Origin: Gallionellaceae bacterium
GTDB lineage: Bacteria > Pseudomonadota > Gammaproteobacteria > Burkholderiales > Gallionellaceae
Length of the DNA stretch: 6,158 bases
Direction: 5' to 3'
Assembly (NCBI GenBank): GCA_030646595.1
Contig: JAUSKS010000098.1
Coordinates: 1 to 6,158, forward strand
The notes under the pieces were generated by a model, which saw nothing but the letters and a program-made list of their open reading frames with translations, was not told where the DNA came from and made no database searches. A program made the position numbers and the translations under genes. The stretch's first letter is position 1. Each line of letters opens with the position of its first letter. Shown here piece by piece: positions 1 to 6,158 of the stretch.

Positions 1-16
1 GCACTCCAAATATTTC

Positions 17-21
17 AGGGG
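17..21 (+). promoter_or_regulatory. Ribosome binding site of nuoE
   Basis: AGGGG lies nine bases before the ATG at 31. The nuoE frame stays open to the left window edge, so this site, together with the usual NuoE N-terminus beginning MLS, is what fixes the start at 31. Bases 1-30 show no end of an upstream gene that I can recognise. Confidence 0.6.
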
Positions 22-30
22 CATCAAGAA

Positions 31-507
31 ATGTTATCCGAACAAGTACAAGCTTTAATAAACCGCGAGCTGAAAAAATATCCGGCAGACCAAAGGCAGT
101 CTGCGGTCATGTCTGCATTGCGTTTTGTGCAGGATGAAAAAGGCTGGATAGCCGATACCGATATGGCTGATATTGCCGCTTTTCTGGGCATGCCTCAGAT
201 GTCGGTATACGAGGTTGCTACTTTTTATCATATGTATAACCTCAAACCCATGGGGCGGCACACACTGACCGTGTGTACCAATTTATCGTGCCAATTGGTG
301 GGGGCGAATGAAACCATCGACTATCTCAAGAGCAAGCTTGGTATAGAGGTAGGCGAAGTGACGGCAGATGGTAAATTTGGTTTGCGTCATGGCGAGTGCA
401 TGGGCGCTTGCGGCGACGCGCCTTTGCTCACTGTGAACAACAAAAAAATGTGCAGCTTTTTGACCAACGAAAAAGTAGATCAACTACTGAGTGAATTGGA
501 TAAGTGA
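31..507 (+). CDS. nuoE: NADH-quinone oxidoreductase subunit E (24 kDa-type subunit)
   Basis: NuoE is a peripheral subunit of the NADH dehydrogenase (N) module of complex I, on the cytoplasmic side of the inner membrane. It carries the off-pathway [2Fe-2S] cluster N1a beside the FMN of NuoF. The 158-residue protein has the thioredoxin-like [2Fe-2S] ligand set: Cys82 and Cys87 (CTNLSC) and Cys123 and Cys127 ([11 protein letters not shown]). The N-terminal helical part contains the family stretch [11 protein letters not shown] near residues 61-71. The length is close to E. coli NuoE (166). The start at 31 has an AGGGG site upstream. The stop codon overlaps the nuoF start (TGATG), so the two subunits, which contact each other directly, are translationally coupled. 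A fifth cysteine, Cys141, is not a known ligand. Identification is secure. Confidence 0.97.
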   Translation: MLSEQVQALINRELKKYPADQRQSAVMSALRFVQDEKGWIADTDMADIAAFLGMPQMSVYEVATFYHMYNLKPMGRHTLTVCTNLSCQLVGANETIDYLKSKLGIEVGEVTADGKFGLRHGECMGACGDAPLLTVNNKKMCSFLTNEKVDQLLSELDK

Positions 508-1772
508 TGGGCGCGCCTATACTTCTTAATACCATGCAGTTTGACCAGCCGTGGACGCTGGAAAATTATCTCAAGGTGGGCGGCTATCAGGCGCTGCGCA
601 AGATACTGGCGGAAAAGATAACGCCTGAAGCGATTATTGCCGAGGTCAAAGCTTCCGGGCTGCGCGGACGGGGTGGTGCGGGTTTTCCGACCGGCCTGAA
701 ATGGAGTTTCATGCCGCGCAATTATCAGGGCGATAAATACCTGGTGTGCAATTCCGATGAAGGCGAGCCGGGCACTTTTAAAGACCGCGACATCATGCGC
801 TACAACCCGCATCTGCTGATTGAAGGCATGGCCATCGCCGCGTATACCATGGGCGTCAAGGTTGGCTACAACTATGTGCATGGCGAAATACTCGAAGCCT
901 ATGAGCGCATGGAAGCCGCAGGCGATGAAGCCCGTGCAGCGGGCTATATGGGCAACAATATATTGGGCAGTGATTTCAGTTTTGAACTGCACAATCATCT
1001 GGGTTACGGTGCTTATATTTGCGGTGAAGAAACCGCGCTGCTCGAATCGCTGGAAGGAAAAAAAGGCCAGCCGCGCTTCAAGCCGCCATTCCCGGCCAGC
1101 TTTGGCCTGTATGGCAAACCGACCACGATCAATAATACCGAGACCTTTGCCAGCGTTCCTTACATCATCAACAATGGCGGGCAGAAATTTCTGGAACTGG
1201 GCAAGCCGAATAATGGCGGCATCAAACTCTTCTCCATTTCTGGTCATGTTAACAAGCCCGGCAACTTTGAAGTGCCGCTGGGTACGCCGTTCAAGACGCT
1301 GCTGGAAATGGCTGGTGGTATGCGCGGCGGGCGCAAGCTCAAGGCCTGCATTCCCGGTGGCTCATCCATGCCAGTGTTGACCGGCGAGATCATGATGGAT
1401 CTCGATATGGATTATGATTCCGTGGTCAAGGCAGGTTCCATGCTGGGTACCGGCGCGATTATTGTGATGGACGATACCACCTGCATGGTGCGCGCGCTGG
1501 AGCGGCTGTCCTATTTTTATTTTGAAGAATCCTGCGGTCAATGTACGCCCTGCCGCGAAGGCACGGGCTGGCTGTATCGCATTGTGCATCGCATCGAGAC
1601 TGGCGAAGGCCGTGCGGAAGATTTGGATTTGTTGCTCGACCTGTGCGAAAACATTGCGGGTCGCACCATCTGCGCGCTGGGTGATGCGGCAGCGTGGCCT
1701 GTGCAAGGATTTCTCAAGCATTTCCGTAAGGAATTTGAATATCATATCGAGCACAAGAAGTGTTTGGTATAG
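507..1772 (+). CDS. nuoF: NADH-quinone oxidoreductase subunit F (NADH- and FMN-binding)
   Basis: NuoF is the catalytic entry subunit of complex I. It binds NADH and FMN, takes a hydride, and passes electrons to its [4Fe-4S] cluster N3. Counted from the ATG at 507 it has 421 residues. The glycine-rich flavin/NADH motif [13 protein letters not shown] is at 54-66, the [13 protein letters not shown] motif near 82-94, and [17 protein letters not shown] near 168-184. The cluster ligands are Cys343, Cys346 and Cys349 ([12 protein letters not shown]) and Cys389. I chose ATG 507 because it overlaps the nuoE stop as TGATG, the usual coupled arrangement, with a weak GGA six bases before it. An in-frame GTG at 504 and an ATG at 534 are alternatives, but neither has a better ribosome site. 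The gene is intact. Unusually, it is followed not by nuoG but, ten bases on, by a protease-like gene. Confidence 0.97.
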   Translation: MGAPILLNTMQFDQPWTLENYLKVGGYQALRKILAEKITPEAIIAEVKASGLRGRGGAGFPTGLKWSFMPRNYQGDKYLVCNSDEGEPGTFKDRDIMRYNPHLLIEGMAIAAYTMGVKVGYNYVHGEILEAYERMEAAGDEARAAGYMGNNILGSDFSFELHNHLGYGAYICGEETALLESLEGKKGQPRFKPPFPASFGLYGKPTTINNTETFASVPYIINNGGQKFLELGKPNNGGIKLFSISGHVNKPGNFEVPLGTPFKTLLEMAGGMRGGRKLKACIPGGSSMPVLTGEIMMDLDMDYDSVVKAGSMLGTGAIIVMDDTTCMVRALERLSYFYFEESCGQCTPCREGTGWLYRIVHRIETGEGRAEDLDLLLDLCENIAGRTICALGDAAAWPVQGFLKHFRKEFEYHIEHKKCLV

Positions 1773-1773
1773 C

Positions 1774-1778
1774 GGAGG
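1774..1778 (+). promoter_or_regulatory. Strong ribosome binding site of the protease-like gene
   Basis: GGAGG begins two bases after the nuoF stop codon and ends four bases before the ATG at 1783. It is the best Shine-Dalgarno match in the window and supports ATG 1783 over the in-frame GTG at 1780, which would be only one base away. It argues that the inserted gene is really translated. Confidence 0.75.
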
Positions 1779-1782
1779 CGTG

Positions 1783-2175
1783 ATGGAAAAATATGTCTAT
1801 GCCGATATTTTACTTTCAAACCCGCGTGAGCCGGGATTGGTTCCACTACGCGCCAAAGCGCTGGTGGATACAGGTAGTAATTTTTTAATACTGCCTGAGC
1901 ATATCGCAATTCAATTGAAGTTCGAGTCCAGCCCAATAGATGCTACTCGTGAAATTACATTGGCGGATGGATCACATAGAACCGTACCCTATGTGGGGCC
2001 GGTCTCGGTTCGATTTGGTAATCGCATGTGTTTTGTAGGGGCGCTGGTAATGGGAGATGAGCCGTTGCTGGGATTGGTGCCGATGGCCGATATGGACTTG
2101 GTAGTGTATGCCGAAGAAAGGCGTCTGGATGTGAATCCCGATAGCCCGAATATTCCTTCTGCCAAGGCAAAGTGA
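1783..2175 (+). CDS. Clan AA retropepsin-like aspartic protease, single-domain
   Basis: This is a predicted soluble aspartyl peptidase of 130 residues, resembling the small bacterial clan AA (COG5550-like) proteins; the family assignment is from memory of its pattern. The catalytic motif is DTGS at residues 29-32 within ALVDTGSNFLILP. A beta-rich flap-like region follows (LADGSHRTVPYVG, about 60-72). The second hydrophobic-hydrophobic-glycine element is LLGLVPMADMDLVV, about 95-108. The tail rich in Pro and Asn (VNPDSPNIP) also recalls the family. There is only one DTG, so activity would need a homodimer, as in retropepsins. No signal peptide or membrane segment is visible, so it should be cytoplasmic. 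It is not a complex I subunit, yet it sits between nuoF and nuoG on the same strand, 10 bases after nuoF and 33 before nuoG. G+C is about 49% (hand count 1801-2160), below nearby nuoF. The substrate is unknown. Confidence 0.8.
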   Translation: MEKYVYADILLSNPREPGLVPLRAKALVDTGSNFLILPEHIAIQLKFESSPIDATREITLADGSHRTVPYVGPVSVRFGNRMCFVGALVMGDEPLLGLVPMADMDLVVYAEERRLDVNPDSPNIPSAKAK

Positions 2176-2197
2176 GTGGGCTGTGATAAGTTTTTTT

Positions 2198-2202
2198 AAG
2201 GG
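2198..2202 (+). promoter_or_regulatory. Ribosome binding site of nuoG
   Basis: AAGGG lies six bases before the ATG at 2209, just after a run of seven T in the 33-base gap behind the protease-like gene. nuoG therefore has its own initiation site and does not depend on a stop-start overlap, unlike nuoF and nuoH. No promoter or hairpin terminator is evident in the gap. Confidence 0.6.
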
Positions 2203-2208
2203 CATTAA

Positions 2209-4560
2209 ATGATCAACCTTGAAATTGATGGCAAGCGCGTTGAAGTCGAAAACGGGACCACCGTAATTCAGGCGGCGCACCAGCTCGGCATCTATGTTCC
2301 GCATTTTTGCTACCACAAAAAATTATCCATCGCGGCCAATTGCCGCATGTGTCTGGTGCAAGTAGAGAAAGCCCCCAAGCCACTGCCCGCCTGCGCCACG
2401 CCAGTGGCCGAGGGCATGAAAGTATTTACCGCGTCCGAGCAGGCAGTCAAAGCGCAAAAAGGCGTGATGGAATTTCTGCTGATTAACCATCCTCTGGATT
2501 GCCCGATTTGCGATCAGGGCGGCGAATGCGAGTTGCAGGATTTGGCGGTCGGGTATGGTGGCAGTGCCTCGCGTTACAAAGAAGAAAAGCGCATGGTCTT
2601 GCCCAAGGACATTGGCCCGCTAGTCTCCGCAGAAGAAATGAGCCGCTGCATCAACTGTACCCGTTGTGTGCGTTTCGGCATCGAAATCGGTGGCGTGATG
2701 GAACTGGGGCAGGCCTTTCGTGGCGAGCATGCCGAAATCATGAGCTTTCTTTCGGGTACGGTCGATTCGGAGTTGTCCGGCAATATGATAGACCTGTGCC
2801 CGGTCGGTGCATTGACCAGCAAACCTTTCCGTTATCGTGCGCGCACCTGGGAGTTGTCGCGGCGCAAGTCCATCAGCCCGCACGATAGCCTGGGTTCCAA
2901 CCTGGCGGTGCAAGTCAAAAATAATCGCGTGATGCGCGTCTTGCCGCTGGAGAATGAAGCGATTAACGAATGCTGGTTGTCGGATAAAGACCGCTTCAGT
3001 TATGAAGGCTTGAATTCGTCTGAGCGTCTGACCAAACCGATGTTGAAGCAGGGCGGCAAATGGCAGGAAGTGGAATGGCAAGTGGCGCTGGAATATGTGG
3101 CCAATGGTTTGCGCCAGATCGCCAGCAGCGCGGGTGCGGAACAAATAGGCGCGCTGGCGACGCCGACTTCCACACTGGAGGAAATGTATTTATTGCAAAA
3201 ATTGCTGCGCGGCATAGGCAGCAACCATATTGATTTTCGTTTGCGCCAGTCTGATTTCAGCGCCGATGGCAAACAAACAGGCGCGCCGTGGCTGGGCATG
3301 GCCGTGGCCGATATTAACCGGCTCGATCGTTTGCTGCTGGTAGGTAGCTTTCTGCGCAAAGACCATCCTTTGCTGGCCGCGCGGGTACGCCAGGCAGTGA
3401 AGAAGGGCGCACAAGTTAATCTGGTTCATGCAACGGATGATGATCTGTTGATGCCAGTGGCCAACAAGGCCATCGTTACACCAGCAGATATGGTGGCGCA
3501 TTTGGCGCAAGTGCTGAAGGCGCTGGCCGCAATCAAGCAAGTGACAGTGGATGCCAGTGTGCAGCAGGCTGTGCAGTCAGTTACTCCGTCAGCCACCGCA
3601 CAAGCCATAGCCAGCAGCCTGGCCAGCGGGCAACGGGTGGCGGTGCTGCTGGGTAATTTCGCGCAGCAACATCCACAGGCGGCACAACTGCATTTGCTGG
3701 CACAGCATATCGCTGCCTTGAGTGGTGGCACGTTTGGGTTCATCGGCGAAGCAGCCAACAGCGTGGGTGGCTATCTGGCGCAAGCCGTGCCTTTTGCGGG
3801 TGGCTATGGCACTAACGCTGCTGCCATGCTGGCCGCGCCGCGCAAGGCTTATCTCTTACTCAATGTAGAAGCTGAACTGGATACGGCCAATGCGCAACAA
3901 GCGCTGAGCGCGATGAACGCTGCCGATATGGTGGTGGCGATGAGCGCCTACAAACATCACGCGACCGAATATGCCGATGTGTTATTGCCAATTGCGCCTT
4001 TCACAGAAACTTCCGGCACCTTCATCAGCACCGAAGGCCGTGTGCAAAGTTTCAAGGGCGTAGTGAAACCTTTAGGTGAAGCGCGTCCAGCCTGGAAAGT
4101 GTTGCGCGTGTTGGGCAATCTGTTAAATCTTGCGGGTTTCGAGCATGACAGCAGCGAAGCGGTGCGTGATGAAATTTTGAATGGCATGGATGTAGCCAGC
4201 AAATTGAACAACACGCTGAGCGGCATGACGGCGCAGGCAGTGAGCGCCACTTCGGCAGGCTTGCAGCGCGTGAGCGATGTGCCCATTTATTTTTCCGACG
4301 CCATTGTGCGCCGCTCCCCGCCGTTACAAGCCACACACGATGCGCTGCCACCCTCGGTGCAAATGCACAGCACAGCATTAAGCAAGCTGGGCGTACAGCC
4401 TGGTGCGATAGTCAAGATCACTCAGGGGCAGGGCAGTGCGCGCATGACCGTGCTAGCAGATGACAAATTGCCGCACGATGTAGTGCGCTTGGCCAGTGGT
4501 CATGCTACTACCGCAACCTTGGGCGCGATGTTCGGCGCAGTCACCGTGGAGCGCGCATGA
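2209..4560 (+). CDS. nuoG: NADH-quinone oxidoreductase subunit G (75 kDa-type iron-sulfur subunit)
   Basis: NuoG is the largest N-module subunit and relays electrons from NuoF towards NuoI. The N-terminus is a plant-ferredoxin-like domain with [2Fe-2S] ligands Cys34, Cys45, Cys48 and Cys62. Next comes the His-Cys [4Fe-4S] site His94, Cys98, Cys101 and Cys107 ([16 protein letters not shown]), then a second [4Fe-4S] site Cys147, Cys150, Cys153 and Cys197 (RCINCTRC and LCPVGAL). From about residue 210 the protein is a molybdopterin-oxidoreductase-type fold that binds no cofactor in complex I; the stretch [20 protein letters not shown] (581-600) is typical. The ligands for the extra N7 cluster found in E. 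coli and Thermus are missing: the region 212-235 has no cysteine, and only a lone Cys255 remains. At 783 residues it is shorter than E. coli NuoG (about 900) and within the range of the proteobacterial/mitochondrial form. Its stop overlaps the nuoH start. Confidence 0.96.
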   Translation: MINLEIDGKRVEVENGTTVIQAAHQLGIYVPHFCYHKKLSIAANCRMCLVQVEKAPKPLPACATPVAEGMKVFTASEQAVKAQKGVMEFLLINHPLDCPICDQGGECELQDLAVGYGGSASRYKEEKRMVLPKDIGPLVSAEEMSRCINCTRCVRFGIEIGGVMELGQAFRGEHAEIMSFLSGTVDSELSGNMIDLCPVGALTSKPFRYRARTWELSRRKSISPHDSLGSNLAVQVKNNRVMRVLPLENEAINECWLSDKDRFSYEGLNSSERLTKPMLKQGGKWQEVEWQVALEYVANGLRQIASSAGAEQIGALATPTSTLEEMYLLQKLLRGIGSNHIDFRLRQSDFSADGKQTGAPWLGMAVADINRLDRLLLVGSFLRKDHPLLAARVRQAVKKGAQVNLVHATDDDLLMPVANKAIVTPADMVAHLAQVLKALAAIKQVTVDASVQQAVQSVTPSATAQAIASSLASGQRVAVLLGNFAQQHPQAAQLHLLAQHIAALSGGTFGFIGEAANSVGGYLAQAVPFAGGYGTNAAAMLAAPRKAYLLLNVEAELDTANAQQALSAMNAADMVVAMSAYKHHATEYADVLLPIAPFTETSGTFISTEGRVQSFKGVVKPLGEARPAWKVLRVLGNLLNLAGFEHDSSEAVRDEILNGMDVASKLNNTLSGMTAQAVSATSAGLQRVSDVPIYFSDAIVRRSPPLQATHDALPPSVQMHSTALSKLGVQPGAIVKITQGQGSARMTVLADDKLPHDVVRLASGHATTATLGAMFGAVTVERA
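4548..4551 (+). promoter_or_regulatory. Ribosome binding site of nuoH inside nuoG
   Basis: GGAG within the last codons of nuoG lies five bases before ATG 4557 and eight before the adjacent in-frame ATG 4560. Both starts have acceptable spacing, so the nuoH protein may begin MME or ME. Confidence 0.5.
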
Positions 4561-5609
4561 TGGAACTGCTGCAAACGCTGGAGCTGGCCGGACAAAATCT
4601 TTTTGGGGTGTTGTGGATGCCGCTATGGACGCTGCTCAAGATAGTCGCCATTGTTGCGCCGCTGATGGTAGGGGTGGCTTATCTGACTTTGGCGGAACGC
4701 AAGGTGATTGGCTATATGCAGGTGCGCATAGGTCCCAACCGCGTTGGCTATTATGGTCTGCTGCAGCCCATCGCCGATGGCCTGAAGCTGATGTTCAAGG
4801 AAATCATCATCCCCACCGGCTCCAACCATTTTCTGTTTGTGGTCGCGCCGGTGCTGTCCTTGATGCCTGCGCTGGCAGCCTGGGCCGTGGTGCCGTTTGC
4901 CGATGGCATGGTGCTGGCCAATGTCAATGCCGGACTGCTGTATATTCTGGCCATGACCTCACTTGGGGTATACGGCGTCATCATCGCCGGTTGGGCATCT
5001 AACTCCAAATATGCGTTTCTTGGCTCTTTGCGTTCTGCAGCGCAGATCGTGTCGTACGAAATTGCCATGGGCTTTGCCCTGGTGTGTGTGTTGATGGCCG
5101 CGCAGAGTCTTAATCTGGGCGACATTGTGCATGGGCAGCAAAGCAGCAATGGATTATTCGGCTGGTATTTCATCCCACTGTTTCCGATGTTCATCGTTTA
5201 CCTGATTGCCGGGGTAGCTGAAACCAACCGTGCGCCTTTCGATATGGCCGAAGGTGAATCGGAAATCGTCGCGGGCTTTCACGTTGAATATTCCGGCATG
5301 GCTTTTGCGCTGTTCTTCCTGGCCGAATATGCCAACATGATTTTGATTGCTGCGCTGTGTGCCATCATGTTCCTCGGCGGCTGGCTACCACCATTCAATA
5401 TTGCGCCCTTCACCTGGCTACCCGGCCTATTCTGGCTATTGGCCAAGATGTCTTTTGTGCTGTTCTTATTTCTGTGGTTCCGCGCCACTTTCCCGCGTTA
5501 TCGTTACGATCAATTAATGCGTTTGGGCTGGAAAGTATTTATTCCGCTCACGCTGGTCTGGGTAGTTGTGGTGGGCGCGTGGATGCAGACGCCTTACTGG
5601 CTGTGGTGA
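4557..5609 (+). CDS. nuoH: NADH-quinone oxidoreductase subunit H (membrane, quinone-site subunit)
   Basis: NuoH (ND1 homologue) anchors the hydrophilic arm to the membrane and forms much of the quinone chamber and the first part of the proton path. The 350-residue protein shows about eight hydrophobic segments, roughly at 19-43, 91-116, 123-146, 164-184, 200-222, 247-275, 286-308 and 325-345, as expected. Conserved loops are present: [20 protein letters not shown] (45-64), followed by [16 protein letters not shown] (67-82); [20 protein letters not shown] (221-240), with HVEYSG following; and [18 protein letters not shown] near 309-326. The acidic residues of the second loop line the quinone tunnel in known structures. 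It starts with an ATGA overlap on nuoG, so the two are coupled. An ATG three bases later is an equally possible start. The gene is intact and identification is secure. Confidence 0.97.
   Translation: MMELLQTLELAGQNLFGVLWMPLWTLLKIVAIVAPLMVGVAYLTLAERKVIGYMQVRIGPNRVGYYGLLQPIADGLKLMFKEIIIPTGSNHFLFVVAPVLSLMPALAAWAVVPFADGMVLANVNAGLLYILAMTSLGVYGVIIAGWASNSKYAFLGSLRSAAQIVSYEIAMGFALVCVLMAAQSLNLGDIVHGQQSSNGLFGWYFIPLFPMFIVYLIAGVAETNRAPFDMAEGESEIVAGFHVEYSGMAFALFFLAEYANMILIAALCAIMFLGGWLPPFNIAPFTWLPGLFWLLAKMSFVLFLFLWFRATFPRYRYDQLMRLGWKVFIPLTLVWVVVVGAWMQTPYWLW
5605..5609 (+). promoter_or_regulatory. Ribosome binding site of nuoI
   Basis: GGTGA overlaps the last bases of nuoH, including its stop codon, and lies seven bases before ATG 5617. 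It supports this start over the in-frame ATG at 5566 inside nuoH, which would add 17 residues unlike NuoI. Confidence 0.5.
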
Positions 5610-5616
5610 ACGAATA

Positions 5617-6105
5617 ATGGAAAAAATTTCGAATTTCTTCAAAACATTTTTGCTGCTTGAGTTGCTCAAGGGCATGCGCTTGACTGGAAAGAATCTGTTC
5701 GCGCGCAAAATCACGGTACAGTTCCCCGAAGAAAAAACCCCGCAAGGTTTCCGCTTCCGTGGCCTGCATGCACTACGTCGCTACGAAAATGGCGAGGAAC
5801 GCTGCATAGGTTGCAAACTGTGCGAAGCAGTCTGCCCGGCGCTGGCCATCCATATTGAAACCGAAGAGCGAGACGATGGTACGCGGCGTACTACGCGCTA
5901 TGACATAGACCTGGTGAAGTGCATATTTTGCGGCTTCTGCGAAGAATCGTGTCCCGTAGATTCCATCGTGGAAACCCGCATCCTGGAATACCACGGCGAA
6001 AAACGTGGCGATTTGTATTACACCAAACCCATGTTGCTGGCGATGGGTGATAAATATGAAGCGCAGATCGCCAAGGATAGAGCAGCGGATGCTAAATACA
6101 GATAA
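5617..6105 (+). CDS. nuoI: NADH-quinone oxidoreductase subunit I (2x[4Fe-4S] ferredoxin-type)
   Basis: NuoI (TYKY homologue) belongs to the connecting Q-module and carries clusters N6a and N6b, which deliver electrons towards N2 and quinone. Counted from ATG 5617 it has 162 residues, the usual betaproteobacterial length (E. coli has 180). An amphipathic N-terminal stretch ([20 protein letters not shown]) lies along the membrane surface in known structures. Two classical ferredoxin motifs follow: Cys63, Cys66, Cys69 and Cys73 ([12 protein letters not shown]), and Cys102, Cys105, Cys108 and Cys112 ([12 protein letters not shown]). In each motif the last Cys completes the opposite cluster. The C-terminal [19 protein letters not shown] region is also typical. 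It starts seven bases after nuoH ends. It is followed by a palindrome and not directly by the next nuo gene. Confidence 0.97.
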   Translation: MEKISNFFKTFLLLELLKGMRLTGKNLFARKITVQFPEEKTPQGFRFRGLHALRRYENGEERCIGCKLCEAVCPALAIHIETEERDDGTRRTTRYDIDLVKCIFCGFCEESCPVDSIVETRILEYHGEKRGDLYYTKPMLLAMGDKYEAQIAKDRAADAKYR

Positions 6106-6115
6106 ACAGGGTAGG

Positions 6116-6140
6116 GTGGGCACAGTTTCATTGTGCCCAC
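6116..6140. repeat. REP-like palindrome after nuoI
   Basis: A perfect inverted repeat: GTGGGCACA (6116-6124) and TGTGCCCAC (6132-6140) around a seven-base loop. It is preceded by GTAGG, so the left flank reads GTAGGGTGGGCAC. As I recall, that head occurs in dispersed REP-type repeats of several betaproteobacteria; this is from memory and was not searched. No T-run follows, so it is not a canonical Rho-independent terminator. Lying between nuoI and the expected nuoJ, it could form an RNA hairpin that affects mRNA stability or partly attenuates transcription. The repeat unit may continue past the window edge. Confidence 0.6.
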
Positions 6141-6158
6141 GCTGGACGTGATACGCGT

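Noticed and set aside
480..1247. A 255-codon open frame on the - strand opposite nuoF
   Set aside because: It lies wholly opposite a secure gene, its translation has no recognisable motif, and its length is explained by the codon bias of nuoF.
1522..1782. In-frame upstream extension of the protease-like gene into nuoF, allowing a frameshifted NuoF-protease fusion
   Set aside because: The extra 87 codons are an out-of-frame reading of the conserved nuoF C-terminus. I see no clear slippery site with a stimulatory structure, and GGAGG right before ATG 1783 explains initiation.
2176..2208. Possible terminator or promoter in the gap with a run of seven T before nuoG
   Set aside because: No stable GC-rich stem precedes the T-run, and there is no convincing -35/-10 pair; a terminator here would also cut off nuoG onward.
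4496..5002. A 168-codon + strand frame overlapping the start of nuoH
   Set aside because: It is a shifted reading of nuoG/nuoH with no family signature and no ribosome site of its own.
6116..6140. Rho-independent terminator after nuoI
   Set aside because: The hairpin is perfect, but the bases after it (GCTGGACGTG) contain no T-run, and further nuo genes are expected downstream.
6153..6158. ACGCGT at the very end of the window as a cloning-site scar
   Set aside because: A six-base palindrome at an arbitrary window edge in GC-rich DNA is easily chance; nothing else suggests vector sequence.

Overview
This window is a segment of a respiratory complex I operon (NADH:quinone oxidoreductase, nuo), read entirely on the + strand. 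It runs nuoE, nuoF, a small aspartic-protease-like gene, nuoG, nuoH, nuoI. Protein lengths and signatures fit a betaproteobacterium: NuoI is about 162 residues, NuoF has the mitochondrial-type [11 protein letters not shown] motif, and NuoG lacks the N7 cluster ligands. A Gallionellaceae or Nitrosomonadales-type host is a guess from general resemblance and was not tested by a search.

Layout: bases 1-30 are leader before nuoE, carrying its ribosome binding site; the preceding gene (nuoD would be expected) is not visible. nuoE (31-507) and nuoF (507-1772) are translationally coupled through a TGATG overlap. Ten bases after nuoF, behind a strong GGAGG site, comes a 130-residue clan AA (retropepsin-like) aspartic protease homologue (1783-2175), which is not a complex I subunit. 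After a 33-base gap come nuoG (2209-4560), nuoH (overlapping nuoG by an ATGA) and nuoI (5617-6105). The window ends in a short intercistronic stretch with a perfect 9-bp palindrome that looks like a dispersed REP-type repeat. Downstream nuo genes (nuoJ onward) would be expected beyond the edge.

Function: NuoE, NuoF and NuoG form the NADH-oxidising N-module. NuoF binds NADH and FMN, and electrons pass through the iron-sulfur clusters of NuoF, NuoG and NuoI to quinone at the NuoH interface in the membrane. All the usual cluster ligands are present, so the complex looks functional.

The most unusual item is the protease gene set between two N-module genes. It has lower G+C than nearby nuoF (about 49% against about 58% in stretches counted by hand). 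It was probably acquired and now rides on nuo transcription; a role in complex I maturation or turnover is possible but unproven. No RNA genes, CRISPR arrays, insertion sequences or convincing internal promoters were seen.
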